A DNA stretch of 64,000 nucleotides, from contig CM054062.1 of assembly GCA_028641055.1 (NCBI GenBank), positions 24,994,536 through 25,058,535 of the forward strand, written 5' to 3'. The stretch comes from Alopecurus myosuroides. Lineage: Eukaryota; Streptophyta; Magnoliopsida; Poales; Poaceae. Positions 55,375 to 64,000 of this stretch are shown here, one piece after another; positions within the stretch are counted from its first letter, which is position 1, and each line of letters starts with the position of its first letter. The notes beneath the pieces are model-generated. The model searched no databases and was not told where the DNA came from. It was given only the letters and a program-made list of their open reading frames with translations. The position numbers and the translations under genes are program-made.

Positions 55375-56190
55375 ATGGATCTCAGGTTCTTCCCGCAAGT
55401 CGTTCGGATGACTCGTTGCGAGAGCACTGCCGGTTATCCGGAGATGCTGAGAGACATGGTCACTTATCTGGGGTTCCGTTGGGCACCAGAGTACCAGGTC
55501 TACGAGCAGCAGCGAGAGTTTGACCAGACCTACTACCAGGCTATCGTCTACATTCTGTCAGATGATGGCATGAGCGTAGTCCACCGCTACGAGGCAGTGG
55601 GTTCCACAGTGGATATGGCTGTGCAGCAGGCAGCTTATGTGAGTCTCACCGTCCTTCGTGCTGACTACTGGGGATTTGACGATTCTATCTATCGCCACAT
55701 CCCCCGTGGTTACATCACTTTGGAGGGAGCTCACTTCACTCTCTACGAAAACCTGGCTGTCTACGAGCACGATAACTCCAGGCTGCACACCACCGCTCAG
55801 TTTGTGAGGCACAGTGACGCAGTTGCCAGCACACTATCTCAGGAGTTGGCTTCAGTCAGAGAGCAGCTCTACCTTGCTTTGACTCGTCTGGCGACGTACA
55901 CCACAGACTTTGTTGGAGACGAGCGCTTTGCACGTTTTGATAAGCCAGTTGGTCGTCGTCTGCCAGATGCTGTAGGTTACGAGCCGATCAGAGGTCCACT
56001 CCTCAACCTCGGTGCTGGTTACACTGGGATTCCACGCTTTGGAGAACAGGGAGTCGACGCTATGTACTTCACCACACCTAGAGTCGCTCTCAGACCACGT
56101 CAGGTCTATGTGGATCGTCGTTCTACCTACTTTCATGGGCGTGCTCCTCACCGTACCTCTCGTCGTACTACTCACCGCCGTCCTGCGTGA
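55375..56190 (+). CDS. extra ORF upstream of gag (ORF0-like), unknown function, 271 aa
   Basis: The first ATG is at 55375, right after CTGCAG (MDLRFFPQVVRMTRCESTAG). The frame extends 66 bases further up only with non-ATG codons. It stops at 56190, 209 bases before gag, in another frame. The N-terminal half has aromatic-rich blocks (MVTYLGFRWAPEYQVYEQQ), then QAIVYILSDDGMSVVHRYEA followed by a helix with spaced Ala (DMAVQQAAYVSLTVLRA). The strand-strand-helix layout faintly recalls RNA-binding folds. A helical segment LSQELASVREQLYLALTRL and a very Arg/His-rich C-terminus (HRTSRRTTHRRPA) follow. No catalytic motif. Some rice Gypsy elements are described with an extra ORF before gag; homology to those is unverified. 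Open and free of stops. Confidence 0.75.
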   Translation: MDLRFFPQVVRMTRCESTAGYPEMLRDMVTYLGFRWAPEYQVYEQQREFDQTYYQAIVYILSDDGMSVVHRYEAVGSTVDMAVQQAAYVSLTVLRADYWGFDDSIYRHIPRGYITLEGAHFTLYENLAVYEHDNSRLHTTAQFVRHSDAVASTLSQELASVREQLYLALTRLATYTTDFVGDERFARFDKPVGRRLPDAVGYEPIRGPLLNLGAGYTGIPRFGEQGVDAMYFTTPRVALRPRQVYVDRRSTYFHGRAPHRTSRRTTHRRPA

Positions 56191-56399
56191 TGAGCATGGG
56201 AGTACCGATGTATCCATTCTTAACTATGTTTAGTTATCCATTGGCTTTCGAACCATTTGTGGTGTGTTGGATATTCTGATGTATTTGAACATGTGATGAT
56301 GTACCTGTTGGTTATCTATTCATGCGTCGGAATAATCTCTCTTTCGGTTTCCAAGTCTATCCTTTTCTATTGTTGTGCTAAAATGCATTTCCATTCAGG

Positions 56400-59300
56400 A
56401 TGCCGCCAACAAGGAACACCCCGCCTGAGTCACCGCAAATCACGGAGCTGTTGACTCAGATGACCCAAGTCATGGCACAGATGGCCCAGTTTCAGACTAA
56501 CCAGCACAACAACCAGAATGCTCCACGAGTCAGTATCAAGGAGTTTCTCAGTCTGGGCCCAAGAGCTTTCGTGGCCACACGCGAGCCTCTGGATGCCGAT
56601 GACTGGATCCGTGAGATAGCTAAGGCTCTGGAGATTGCTCATGTCGCTGAGGAAGACAAGGTCAAGTATGCCTCCTATCTCCTGAAGGGTCAGGCATCTA
56701 CTTGGTGGGAAAACTACCAGACAATGAGAGCTGGCTATCCAATCACCTGGGGTTGTTTCAAGGAAGCTTTCCTGAAGCACCACATTCCATATGGTCTCAT
56801 GGAAAGGATGCGTGAAGAGTTTTGCTCTCTCAAGCAGGGCAAGCTCGACGTCATTGGCTATCAGAGTGAGTTCAATCGTCTCGCTCGTTACGCTGGTGAT
56901 GAGGTGTCCACTGAGGCTAAGAAGATGGCAAGGTTCCGCAGAGGTTTTAACCCGGAACTCAAGTACGCCCTCACCAATATCAAGGCCAACAACTTCGAGG
57001 AGCTCGTTAACACCGCGCTCAATGAGGAAAATGGGCGCAAGGCATTCGAGGAGTCTCGCAAGCACTCGCGTGAGGGTGGTTCCTCCTCCAACATGACCAC
57101 CCCTCCGCAGAAGCGCCGCATCTGGGTGCCAAATGGTGCTGTCACTCGGGCTCCATATGCCCAAACTTCTCCAGGCTTCGCTCCCCGCCCACCCAACCCT
57201 GCTCAGATGCATGATCAGAGGGCTTCAATGGGGCAGCCAAGGCCAGGACCTCCTCGTGTCGTCACTTGCTACAAGTGCAAGCAGACGGGGCACTACGCTG
57301 ACAAGTGCACGCAGATACAGCTAACTCCACCACCACCTCGTCCCAACACAAACCAGGCAATGGTGCGTGCTCCCCCGGCTAAAGCCTTCAACTCCAACAA
57401 CAGTCCTGTTGGGAGGACCGCAAGGGTGAATCATGTCAAGGTCGACAAAGCTGAGGAAGCTGCTGACGTCGTTCTCGGTATATTCCCTGTAAACTTTATT
57501 CCAGCTAAAGTGTTGTTTGATACCGGAGCATCACATTCTTTCGTGTCAAAGACTTTTGCCGCAACAAACAACTTAAGCGTGGTTCCACTAAGCAATGAAA
57601 TCACTGCTCACTCACCGGGTTCTCAAATGTTGACTTCCAAGATAAGTAAGGATAATCAAATCCTAATTGGAGGCCACATATTCCTTGCATCCCTCATGTT
57701 GCTGGGAAATTCTGACATTGATGTCATTCTTGGAATGGATTGGTTGAAGGCCAATAAAGCTAGAATTGACTGTGCTCAAAAGTCAATAACTCTGTTCCAC
57801 CCTTCTGGCCAGATAGTCTATTCTCCAAATGAATCAAGTTCTGTTCAGCTATTCACCCTCGATGCAAAACCTCTACCTCTACTTGAAAATGTTCCGGTGG
57901 TTTGTGAATTTCCTAACGTCTTTCCAGAAGAGTTGCCAGGGATGCCTCCGGACAGAGCAGTTGAGTTCGTGATCGAGCTTGAACCAGGTACTGCTCCAAT
58001 CTCTAAGCATCCATACAAGATAGCTCCTCCTGAACTGAAACTGTTAAAGGAGCAAATCGATATGTACATGGAAAAAGGTTACATTCAACCTAGTTCCTCG
58101 GCTTGGGGTTGCCCAAGTCTGTTCGTTGCGAAGAAGGATCAAACAAAGAGACTCGTTGTTGACTATCGTCCTCTTAACAAGAAAACCATCAAAAACAAGT
58201 ATCCAATTCCTCGTATCGATGATCTTTTTGATCAACTTGCTGGAGCCTCAATATTCTCCAAGTTGGACTTGAGAATGGGTTACCATCAAATAAAGATCAG
58301 AAAGGAAGATATCCCAAAGACAGCTTTCACCACTCGCTACGGTCTATATGAATACACCGTCATGTCCTTTGGTCTCACCAATGCACCGACGACGTTCTCT
58401 CGACTCATGAATTCTGTCTTCCATGAATACCTCGACAAGTTCGTTGTGGTATATCTCGATGACATTCTGGTCTACTCAAAATCCGAGGAAGAGCATGAAG
58501 AACATCTTCGTCTCACTCTCATGAAACTTCGCGAGCATCGTCTATATGCCAAGTTCTCCAAATGTGAGTTCTGGATTCCAGAAGTTGCTTACCTTGGTCA
58601 TGTCATCTCAGCCAAGGGCATAGCCATTGATCCAGAAAAGGTTAAGGCAATTATTGATTGGAAACCTCCTAAGACGGTGAAGCAAGTAAGAAGTTTTCTT
58701 GGCTTGGCTAGCTATTGCCGTTGTTTCGTCCAAAACTTTTCCAAGATTGCCAAACCTCTCACTGATCTCACAAAGAAGGACAAGAAGTTCGTTTGGTCTC
58801 CACAATGTGATGAAACTTTCAATCTCCTGAAGACTAAACTCACTTCTACACCAGTTCTGGTTGGCCCAGATACTACCAAACCTTTCCAAATATTCTGCGA
58901 TGCATCTCTCCAAGGTCTAGGTGCAGTTCTTATGCAAGAACGTCAAGTTGTGGCTTATGCTTCACGTCAGTTGAACGCACATGAGCAAAATTATCCCACT
59001 CATGACCTTGAACTTGCAGCAGTTGTGTTTGCCCTCAAGAAATGGAGGCAATACTTGTTGGGTAATCGCACTGAAATCTTTTCCGATCATAAGAGCCTGA
59101 AATACATCTTCACTCAACCAGATCTAAACCTCAGGCAAAGGAGATGGATTGAAAAGATTAAAGACTTTGATCTCACCATTTCTTACACTCCAGGCAAGGC
59201 TAATGTTATGGCTGATGCTCTCAGTCGCAAGTCGTATTGCAATAATCTCATGATCATGGAAAGCCAACCTCCACTTCATGAAGAATTCCAGAAGCTGAAC

Positions 59301-60791
59301 CTTGGTCTTGTTCCTCAAGGCTATCTTGCAAACTTGACAGCCAGTCCAACTCTCGAGGACAAGATTCGTTCTGAACAACTTCGTGATGCTGAAATCAAGA
59401 AGATGGTAGAACACATCAAAGAAGGAAAGGAGAAATTTAAGTCCTTCTCAATCGATGACAAAGGAACTGTGTTCTTCGAAGGACGCATTGCAGTTCCTCA
59501 AGTTCAAAGTCTCAAAGATGTCATTCTCAAGGAGGCTCATGAAACTCCTCTCTCCATACACCCTGGTAGTACAAAGATGTACCAGGATCTCAAGACACTG
59601 TATTGGTGGCCTGGCATGAAACGTGAAATTGCTCAATACGTTTCCGAATGCGACGTTTGTCAACGTGTTAAGGCAGTCCATCAGAAAATAGCCGGTCTAC
59701 TCCAACCTCTGAAAATCCCTGAGTGGAAGTGGGACATGATTGAAATGGACTTCGTCACTGGTTTTCCAAAGTCCAAGAAGGGCAACGATGCAATCTTCGT
59801 TGTCATTGATCGTCTCACTAAGGTAGCTCACTTCTTTGCTGTCAAAGAAACAATCTCAGCTAGCCAGTTAGCAGAGCTCTACACAGCAAAGATCGTTCCT
59901 CTTCATGGTGTTCCATTGGAAATAAGCTCAGACCGTGGAAGCATCTTCACTTCTCATTTTTGGAAAAGCTTTCAAGAAGCTTTGGGCACCAAACTTCTGT
60001 TCAGCACAGCTTATCACCCTCAGTCTCAAGGGCAAGTCGAAAGAGTCAATCAGATTCTCGAGGATATGCTCAGAGCATGTGGTCTATCCTTTGGCATGAA
60101 ATGGGAGGATTGCCTTCCATATGCTGAATTCTCCTACAACAACAGCTTCCAGGCAAGCCTAGGCATGGCACCATTTGAGGCTCTGTATGGCCGCAGATGC
60201 AGGAGTCCAATCAATTGGTCTGGAGCTGGTGAACGTTCACTCTTAGGCCCTGACATTGTTAAGGAAGCCGAAGAGAAAGTTCGTATCATTCGTGACAATC
60301 TCAAGATTTCTCAGTCTCGTCAGAAAAGCTACTATGACAGCAAGCACAGGGATATGATCTATGCACCTGGTGACAAAGCATATCTCCGTGTAACTCCCCT
60401 CAGAGGCACTCATCGTTCTGGTGTGAAAGGAAAACTTGCACCAAGATACATTGGTCCTTTCAACATTCTCTCAAGGCGTGCGGAAAATGCCTATCGTCTT
60501 GAACTTCCAGAAAAGCTATCCAAGGTGCACGATGTGTTTCACGTGTCACAACTCAAGAGGTGTTTCAAAGATCCAGATCGTGCAGTTGATCACGATTCCA
60601 TTGAACTGCAAGATGATCTATCTTATGAGGAGCACCCTATTCGTATTCTCGATGAGACCGAGCGTAAGACTCGCAACAAGAGCACCAAGTTCTTGAAAGT
60701 GCAGTGGTCCCATCATTCCGATAAAGAGGCAACGTGGGAGACCGAAGAGGATCTTCGCAAGAAGTATCCGGACCTTTTCTCTTCTCAGTAG
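56400..60791 (+). CDS. gag-pol polyprotein, Tekay chromovirus, intact 1463 aa
   Basis: Single open frame from the ATG at 56400 ([20 protein letters not shown]). Gag core at residues ~55-230 ([19 protein letters not shown]). CCHC zinc knuckle C290-C303 ([14 protein letters not shown]). Aspartic protease with D374 in [11 protein letters not shown] with YLDD at 685-688. RNase H with D834 in FCDASLQG. Integrase with [11 protein letters not shown] and CDVCQRVK zinc-binding residues and the triad D1117, D1178 and E1214 (35 residues apart). C-terminal chromodomain-like segment from about 1415 ([20 protein letters not shown]). All catalytic residues are present. Chromodomains of this group direct integration to heterochromatin. 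Gag and pol share one frame, so no frameshift is needed. Length is normal for Tekay. Confidence 0.97.
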   Translation: MPPTRNTPPESPQITELLTQMTQVMAQMAQFQTNQHNNQNAPRVSIKEFLSLGPRAFVATREPLDADDWIREIAKALEIAHVAEEDKVKYASYLLKGQASTWWENYQTMRAGYPITWGCFKEAFLKHHIPYGLMERMREEFCSLKQGKLDVIGYQSEFNRLARYAGDEVSTEAKKMARFRRGFNPELKYALTNIKANNFEELVNTALNEENGRKAFEESRKHSREGGSSSNMTTPPQKRRIWVPNGAVTRAPYAQTSPGFAPRPPNPAQMHDQRASMGQPRPGPPRVVTCYKCKQTGHYADKCTQIQLTPPPPRPNTNQAMVRAPPAKAFNSNNSPVGRTARVNHVKVDKAEEAADVVLGIFPVNFIPAKVLFDTGASHSFVSKTFAATNNLSVVPLSNEITAHSPGSQMLTSKISKDNQILIGGHIFLASLMLLGNSDIDVILGMDWLKANKARIDCAQKSITLFHPSGQIVYSPNESSSVQLFTLDAKPLPLLENVPVVCEFPNVFPEELPGMPPDRAVEFVIELEPGTAPISKHPYKIAPPELKLLKEQIDMYMEKGYIQPSSSAWGCPSLFVAKKDQTKRLVVDYRPLNKKTIKNKYPIPRIDDLFDQLAGASIFSKLDLRMGYHQIKIRKEDIPKTAFTTRYGLYEYTVMSFGLTNAPTTFSRLMNSVFHEYLDKFVVVYLDDILVYSKSEEEHEEHLRLTLMKLREHRLYAKFSKCEFWIPEVAYLGHVISAKGIAIDPEKVKAIIDWKPPKTVKQVRSFLGLASYCRCFVQNFSKIAKPLTDLTKKDKKFVWSPQCDETFNLLKTKLTSTPVLVGPDTTKPFQIFCDASLQGLGAVLMQERQVVAYASRQLNAHEQNYPTHDLELAAVVFALKKWRQYLLGNRTEIFSDHKSLKYIFTQPDLNLRQRRWIEKIKDFDLTISYTPGKANVMADALSRKSYCNNLMIMESQPPLHEEFQKLNLGLVPQGYLANLTASPTLEDKIRSEQLRDAEIKKMVEHIKEGKEKFKSFSIDDKGTVFFEGRIAVPQVQSLKDVILKEAHETPLSIHPGSTKMYQDLKTLYWWPGMKREIAQYVSECDVCQRVKAVHQKIAGLLQPLKIPEWKWDMIEMDFVTGFPKSKKGNDAIFVVIDRLTKVAHFFAVKETISASQLAELYTAKIVPLHGVPLEISSDRGSIFTSHFWKSFQEALGTKLLFSTAYHPQSQGQVERVNQILEDMLRACGLSFGMKWEDCLPYAEFSYNNSFQASLGMAPFEALYGRRCRSPINWSGAGERSLLGPDIVKEAEEKVRIIRDNLKISQSRQKSYYDSKHRDMIYAPGDKAYLRVTPLRGTHRSGVKGKLAPRYIGPFNILSRRAENAYRLELPEKLSKVHDVFHVSQLKRCFKDPDRAVDHDSIELQDDLSYEEHPIRILDETERKTRNKSTKFLKVQWSHHSDKEATWETEEDLRKKYPDLFSSQ

Positions 60792-60814
60792 GAATCTCGG
60801 GGCGCGATTACTTC

Positions 60815-60828
60815 AAGGGGGTGGGGGG
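60815..60828 (+). promoter_or_regulatory. polypurine tract of the Tekay element
   Basis: AAGGGGGTGGGGGG, five bases (CGTTT) before the 3' LTR start at 60834; primer site for plus-strand DNA synthesis. Confidence 0.9.
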
Positions 60829-60833
60829 CGTTT

Positions 60834-63800
60834 TGTAACATCCCAAGTATGAAACCACCCCTAGAATGTTTGTTTCTTGCTTTATTATTGTTTTGCATCA
60901 TGGCATCTTAATCATTGCATTTGTTTTCCAATTGTTTTCCATTTGTTTGCATCTGTTTTCAATTGTTTTCTATTTCAAATTCAAACCAATTTCCAAATCA
61001 AATTGTTCATACTTGTTATGTTAAAATTTTCCAAATAAAAAGTTCAAATAAAACATCAATTGTTTCCATTAAACCATAAGGTTCAAACTATTTAAAATTA
61101 TGGCTTTTAATAATTCACTTAATTCAAATGTTGTTCAAAATTAAATTCCAAACAGCAACCATTTGTAAATTATGGAAATTACAAATCACTCCAAATCTAT
61201 TGTTTCAAATAAACATGAATTTTAAAAGGCTTTTAAATTGTTTAAGTTCAATTAATCACTTAATTCAAATATTTAATTAAATTCATTTAGTTTTCCAAAC
61301 AGCAACATGAATCAAATATTTTGAAAACAAAAGCTGATACAATGTTGCTGTTGACCTAATTAACTTACACAAATTTTACCTAATCTTTCTAAACCCAAAA
61401 TCTAGCCTTTTTCTTCCTATTTCTTTTTCAACAAAAAAAAAAACAGAAGGAAAAAAAACGCTCAGCGAGGGAGGGGGAGCAGGCCCAGCCCAGCTACCCA
61501 CCGGCCCGATACCCCTTCGCGATCGTCTTCCTCCCGTACGGCAGGGAATCGGGAGTGTCCACGTCGGCGCCGTCGCGATGGGACGGCCACCGCGCGCTCC
61601 TCGCCCCTTTAAAAACCCTACCGCGGCCTCTGCCCTAGCCCTAACCCCCCTCCTTCCTTCCACCTCGCGCAGCGCTGCCATTTTCCTTCTTCCTCTGCAC
61701 CTGCTCCACCTCTCTGCAACCCCGAGCGCCACCGCACTGCCCGCCGATGATCACCGCCGATTCGACGCGCCTCCGTGCAGGTTGAGTACGGGGATCAGTA
61801 CCCCGTACCCCCCTCTTCCACCTCGGCTACTCCACGGTTGCTGGGAACCCCTACGTCGCCGCCGCCATCCTCTCCATCGCCGACGACCATCTCTGCTCCG
61901 AGTACTGCCTCTCCTTCTGTCACTCGAGGTGAGCATCACCTCTGCTCCACCCTCCACTCTCTCTGCATCCTCTCACTCGCGCGCACGCCCACAGTCCACA
62001 CGCATCCAGCACACCGCAGCGAGCAACCCCATCGCTGTCGCCCGCCGCCGGCGATTGCCTTCCGTCAGGTTCAGAAAAGGCAGCAGCTTCGTCAGTTTCA
62101 GTTATCTAACTGAAACTGAACAATAACCTGTCCGCGCGTGCGTTACTGACAAAACTGAATCGCCACCCCAGTGGCAACGCAGCAGCGCACGCGCACGGGA
62201 GACCAGGGTTTGATCCCTGCTCCCGCAAATAAAACCCCACCTTTTTTTCGCAAGGAAGCACTGACAGGAGGCCCCCCCGTCAGCTGCTGTGTGCGCACAC
62301 ACGCCACGTTGGCCCCAGGTCCCACTGGCAGTGACCTAGGTTAGTTCACTGTGCGGTGTAAAAAGATTTCAGCTTTTTCTTTTTCAGTTTAAGTCCATTT
62401 CTTTTACAGTTTGGTCCCTGATTTAAAATTGCAAATAACTTTTAATTTCTAAATCCAAAAAACATAAATAAAATATGTTTTCTGCACCAAATTAAATTCT
62501 CTACATGTTTATATCATTTGTTTTCTGTTTTGAATATTTCAAATGTATTCAAATTTCAAATTCAAACAAATCATCTTAATTTTGTTTAATTCCATAACTA
62601 ATTCAAACTTAATTCAAATAACCCAAATAAAATATGTTTTCCATGCCATTTTAAACCATCTTTCCAAATATAAATTTTGTTTCATGTTTTGAATAATTAA
62701 AATTGCTTAAATAATTTAAACCTTGTTTAAATCATTTAAATTTGCTAAATTCATAACTTGCTTAAATTAAATTATTTTTTGAACATATAAAATATGTTGT
62801 CAAACTAGAAAAGTATAAACTTTTCATATATGAATTTGGTTTAATGTTTTGAACAAATAAAATTTCAAATAATTTCATACTTGAATTAAATTCATTTAAA
62901 TCTTGTTTAAACTTGTTTAATTCATAAGTAACTCATTTTAAATCCTTTTTCAACAAGTGAAACATGTAATCCACCCAAAATTTTATGTTCTTTTCAAATA
63001 TGAACTTTATTATCTGTTTTGAACATGTAAACTTGATGAAAACAACAAATGCTTGTGTAGCACCTTTAAGGAACCAAAATTTCATAACTTAATAAATAAA
63101 ATCCTAAACTTGGTAAACCTTAGTTAAAATTGTTTCTATTGTTGTTTTCTTTCTGTTTTGTTCATCCATGCATCATGCTAATCCACTTTCACCTGTTGGG
63201 TAGTTGTAAAACAATTATTTCAACCATAATTCATGGGCTTTCCATATGCAATCCCAATTGCATGTGGGTCCATTTAATCATGCTATGTTACCATGTCAAC
63301 TAGTTTATTTTGATGCATCAATTAAATGGTCATGCATCATACCATGATTGTGCACTATGCCATGTTATTGATTGTTTATCTCTCTGCGTTGTTTGTTTGC
63401 TTCTTCTCGGATAGACGATGACGTTGAGACAGACGATACTTACGACACCCCTTCTGAGGATCTAGCTCAGTACCAGGCTGCTGAGTTTGCAGGCAAGTAT
63501 TCACTCACATGAACCATTGTGTTCCTTTCAACATTTGGATACCGATACTTTCCGTTGTCTATTCTGCTAGCCCTATGAATCGTTGCTTCTGTTACGAACC
63601 TATCACATGTTATCCCTTAACCCTGATATAGCCTCACCTCCACACCTATAACCCCATTGCTTGTTGCCCGTGTCTTACTAGCAATGCTTAGGGTTGTTTA
63701 TGCTCGAGTCTGTTGCCCGTTACTTTCTGTTACTATATTTTCTATTATGTTCTGGGGCTCGCTGTTAAACAACAATCCTGTTAATGCTTTGGTTCATAAT

Positions 63801-64000
63801 AATTTGATGATAAGGCACCGGCAGGAGGCCCGGCGTGGTTTTGAGGCCTGCTAGTGTCGACCCTAATTAGGAAAAGGGTCTTGTCTACTGATCCATGATG
63901 AGCGCACTATCCGCATGTGGGAAGCGTGTATGGGCGCCCCCCTCAATTTGATTCGATTCGCATATCGTCCAAATCGCCTCATTTAGTTCGGGTTTTCCAT
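60834..64000 (+). repeat. 3' LTR of the Tekay element (truncated by the window end)
   Basis: First 3167 bp, collinear with 50398 onward, with an offset that drifts from 10436 to 10419 through indels in simple runs near 51000. The TATA box, the ATG at 61747, the donor after 61780 and exon 2 (63415-63492) are all kept. Confidence 0.95.
61747..63492 (+). CDS. same micro-ORF in the 3' LTR, exons 1 and 2 only
   Basis: Exons 61747-61780 and 63415-63492. Splice sites are unchanged. Relative to the 5' LTR copy the visible changes are Cys to Arg in exon 1, one silent change and Thr to Ala in exon 2. The third exon would lie about 720 bp beyond the window end. Confidence 0.4.

Larger units (their letters stand above)
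50398..64000 (+). mobile_element. autonomous Tekay (Del-type) chromovirus, 3' LTR running off the window
   Basis: 5' LTR 50398-54835, PBS 54838, accessory ORF 55375-56190, gag-pol 56400-60791, polypurine tract 60815-60828, 3' LTR from 60834. The left flank is GTTTG; the right target duplication lies outside. About 44 base differences over roughly 3150 compared LTR positions (1.4%) point to an insertion about half a million years ago at 1.3e-8 per site per year. All coding frames are open, so this copy could still be active or could serve as a helper. Confidence 0.95.

Overview
The window is repeat DNA from a large grass genome, most likely a Triticeae species (wheat, barley or a relative). 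It is almost wholly nested LTR retrotransposons with a few DNA transposons, one LINE fragment and one MITE. The terminal TGATACGTC LTR start, the tRNA-primed binding sites, the Athila, Tekay and Tat Gypsy types and the Copia type with a long coiled-coil gag all fit Triticeae intergenic DNA. I see no intact host gene, no rRNA or tRNA gene and no CRISPR. Family names below the lineage level (for example Sabrina or WHAM) are from memory and unchecked.

Left part (1-22150). An Athila-lineage Gypsy element on the + strand runs in from the window edge and ends with its 3' LTR at 14283-15853. It is split by a very young non-autonomous Tekay-type element on the minus strand (2763-13483, target duplication AATAC) whose two 4.3-kb LTRs differ by about five bases. 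An orphan LTR tail (15854-16413) and a short unassigned stretch follow. A second Athila-type element on the minus strand (about 16651-22150) carries a 5' LTR, a PBS and a broken gag-protease, and lacks its 3' LTR.

Middle (22151-44932). A short fragment is followed by an old Copia element on the + strand (LTR ending at 23990, PBS at 23993, gag resuming at 44193). It was split by a second Copia element on the minus strand (24008-44149, duplication GCCTC) that has gag but no pol. One LTR of that element was in turn split by a Tat-lineage Gypsy element (24929-34315, minus strand, duplication GAAAG) with gag, protease, RT, RNase H, a second RNase H and integrase in several broken frames. Three insertion layers are therefore provable from target duplications.

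Right part (44933-64000). A GC-rich duplicated fragment is followed by a 195-bp Tourist-like MITE with TAA duplications, a PIF/Harbinger element with a decayed transposase (46021-48420), the left part of a second element with Harbinger-like ends that carries an AP2/ERF-domain pseudogene (48736-49275), and the 3' end of a LINE (49486-50397). The LINE is interrupted by a nearly intact autonomous Tekay chromovirus (from 50398 to beyond the window end). This has a 4438-bp LTR, an initiator-Met PBS, an extra upstream ORF (55375-56190) and one uninterrupted 1463-codon gag-pol.

The most interesting signals are in the Tekay-type elements. The right-hand LTR appears to contain its own small three-exon gene: a TATA box, first AUG, phase-compatible splice sites and an acidic 58-residue reading frame. 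The left-hand LTR ends with an analogous exon. The left element moved very recently although it encodes no working enzymes, so it must have been mobilised in trans.
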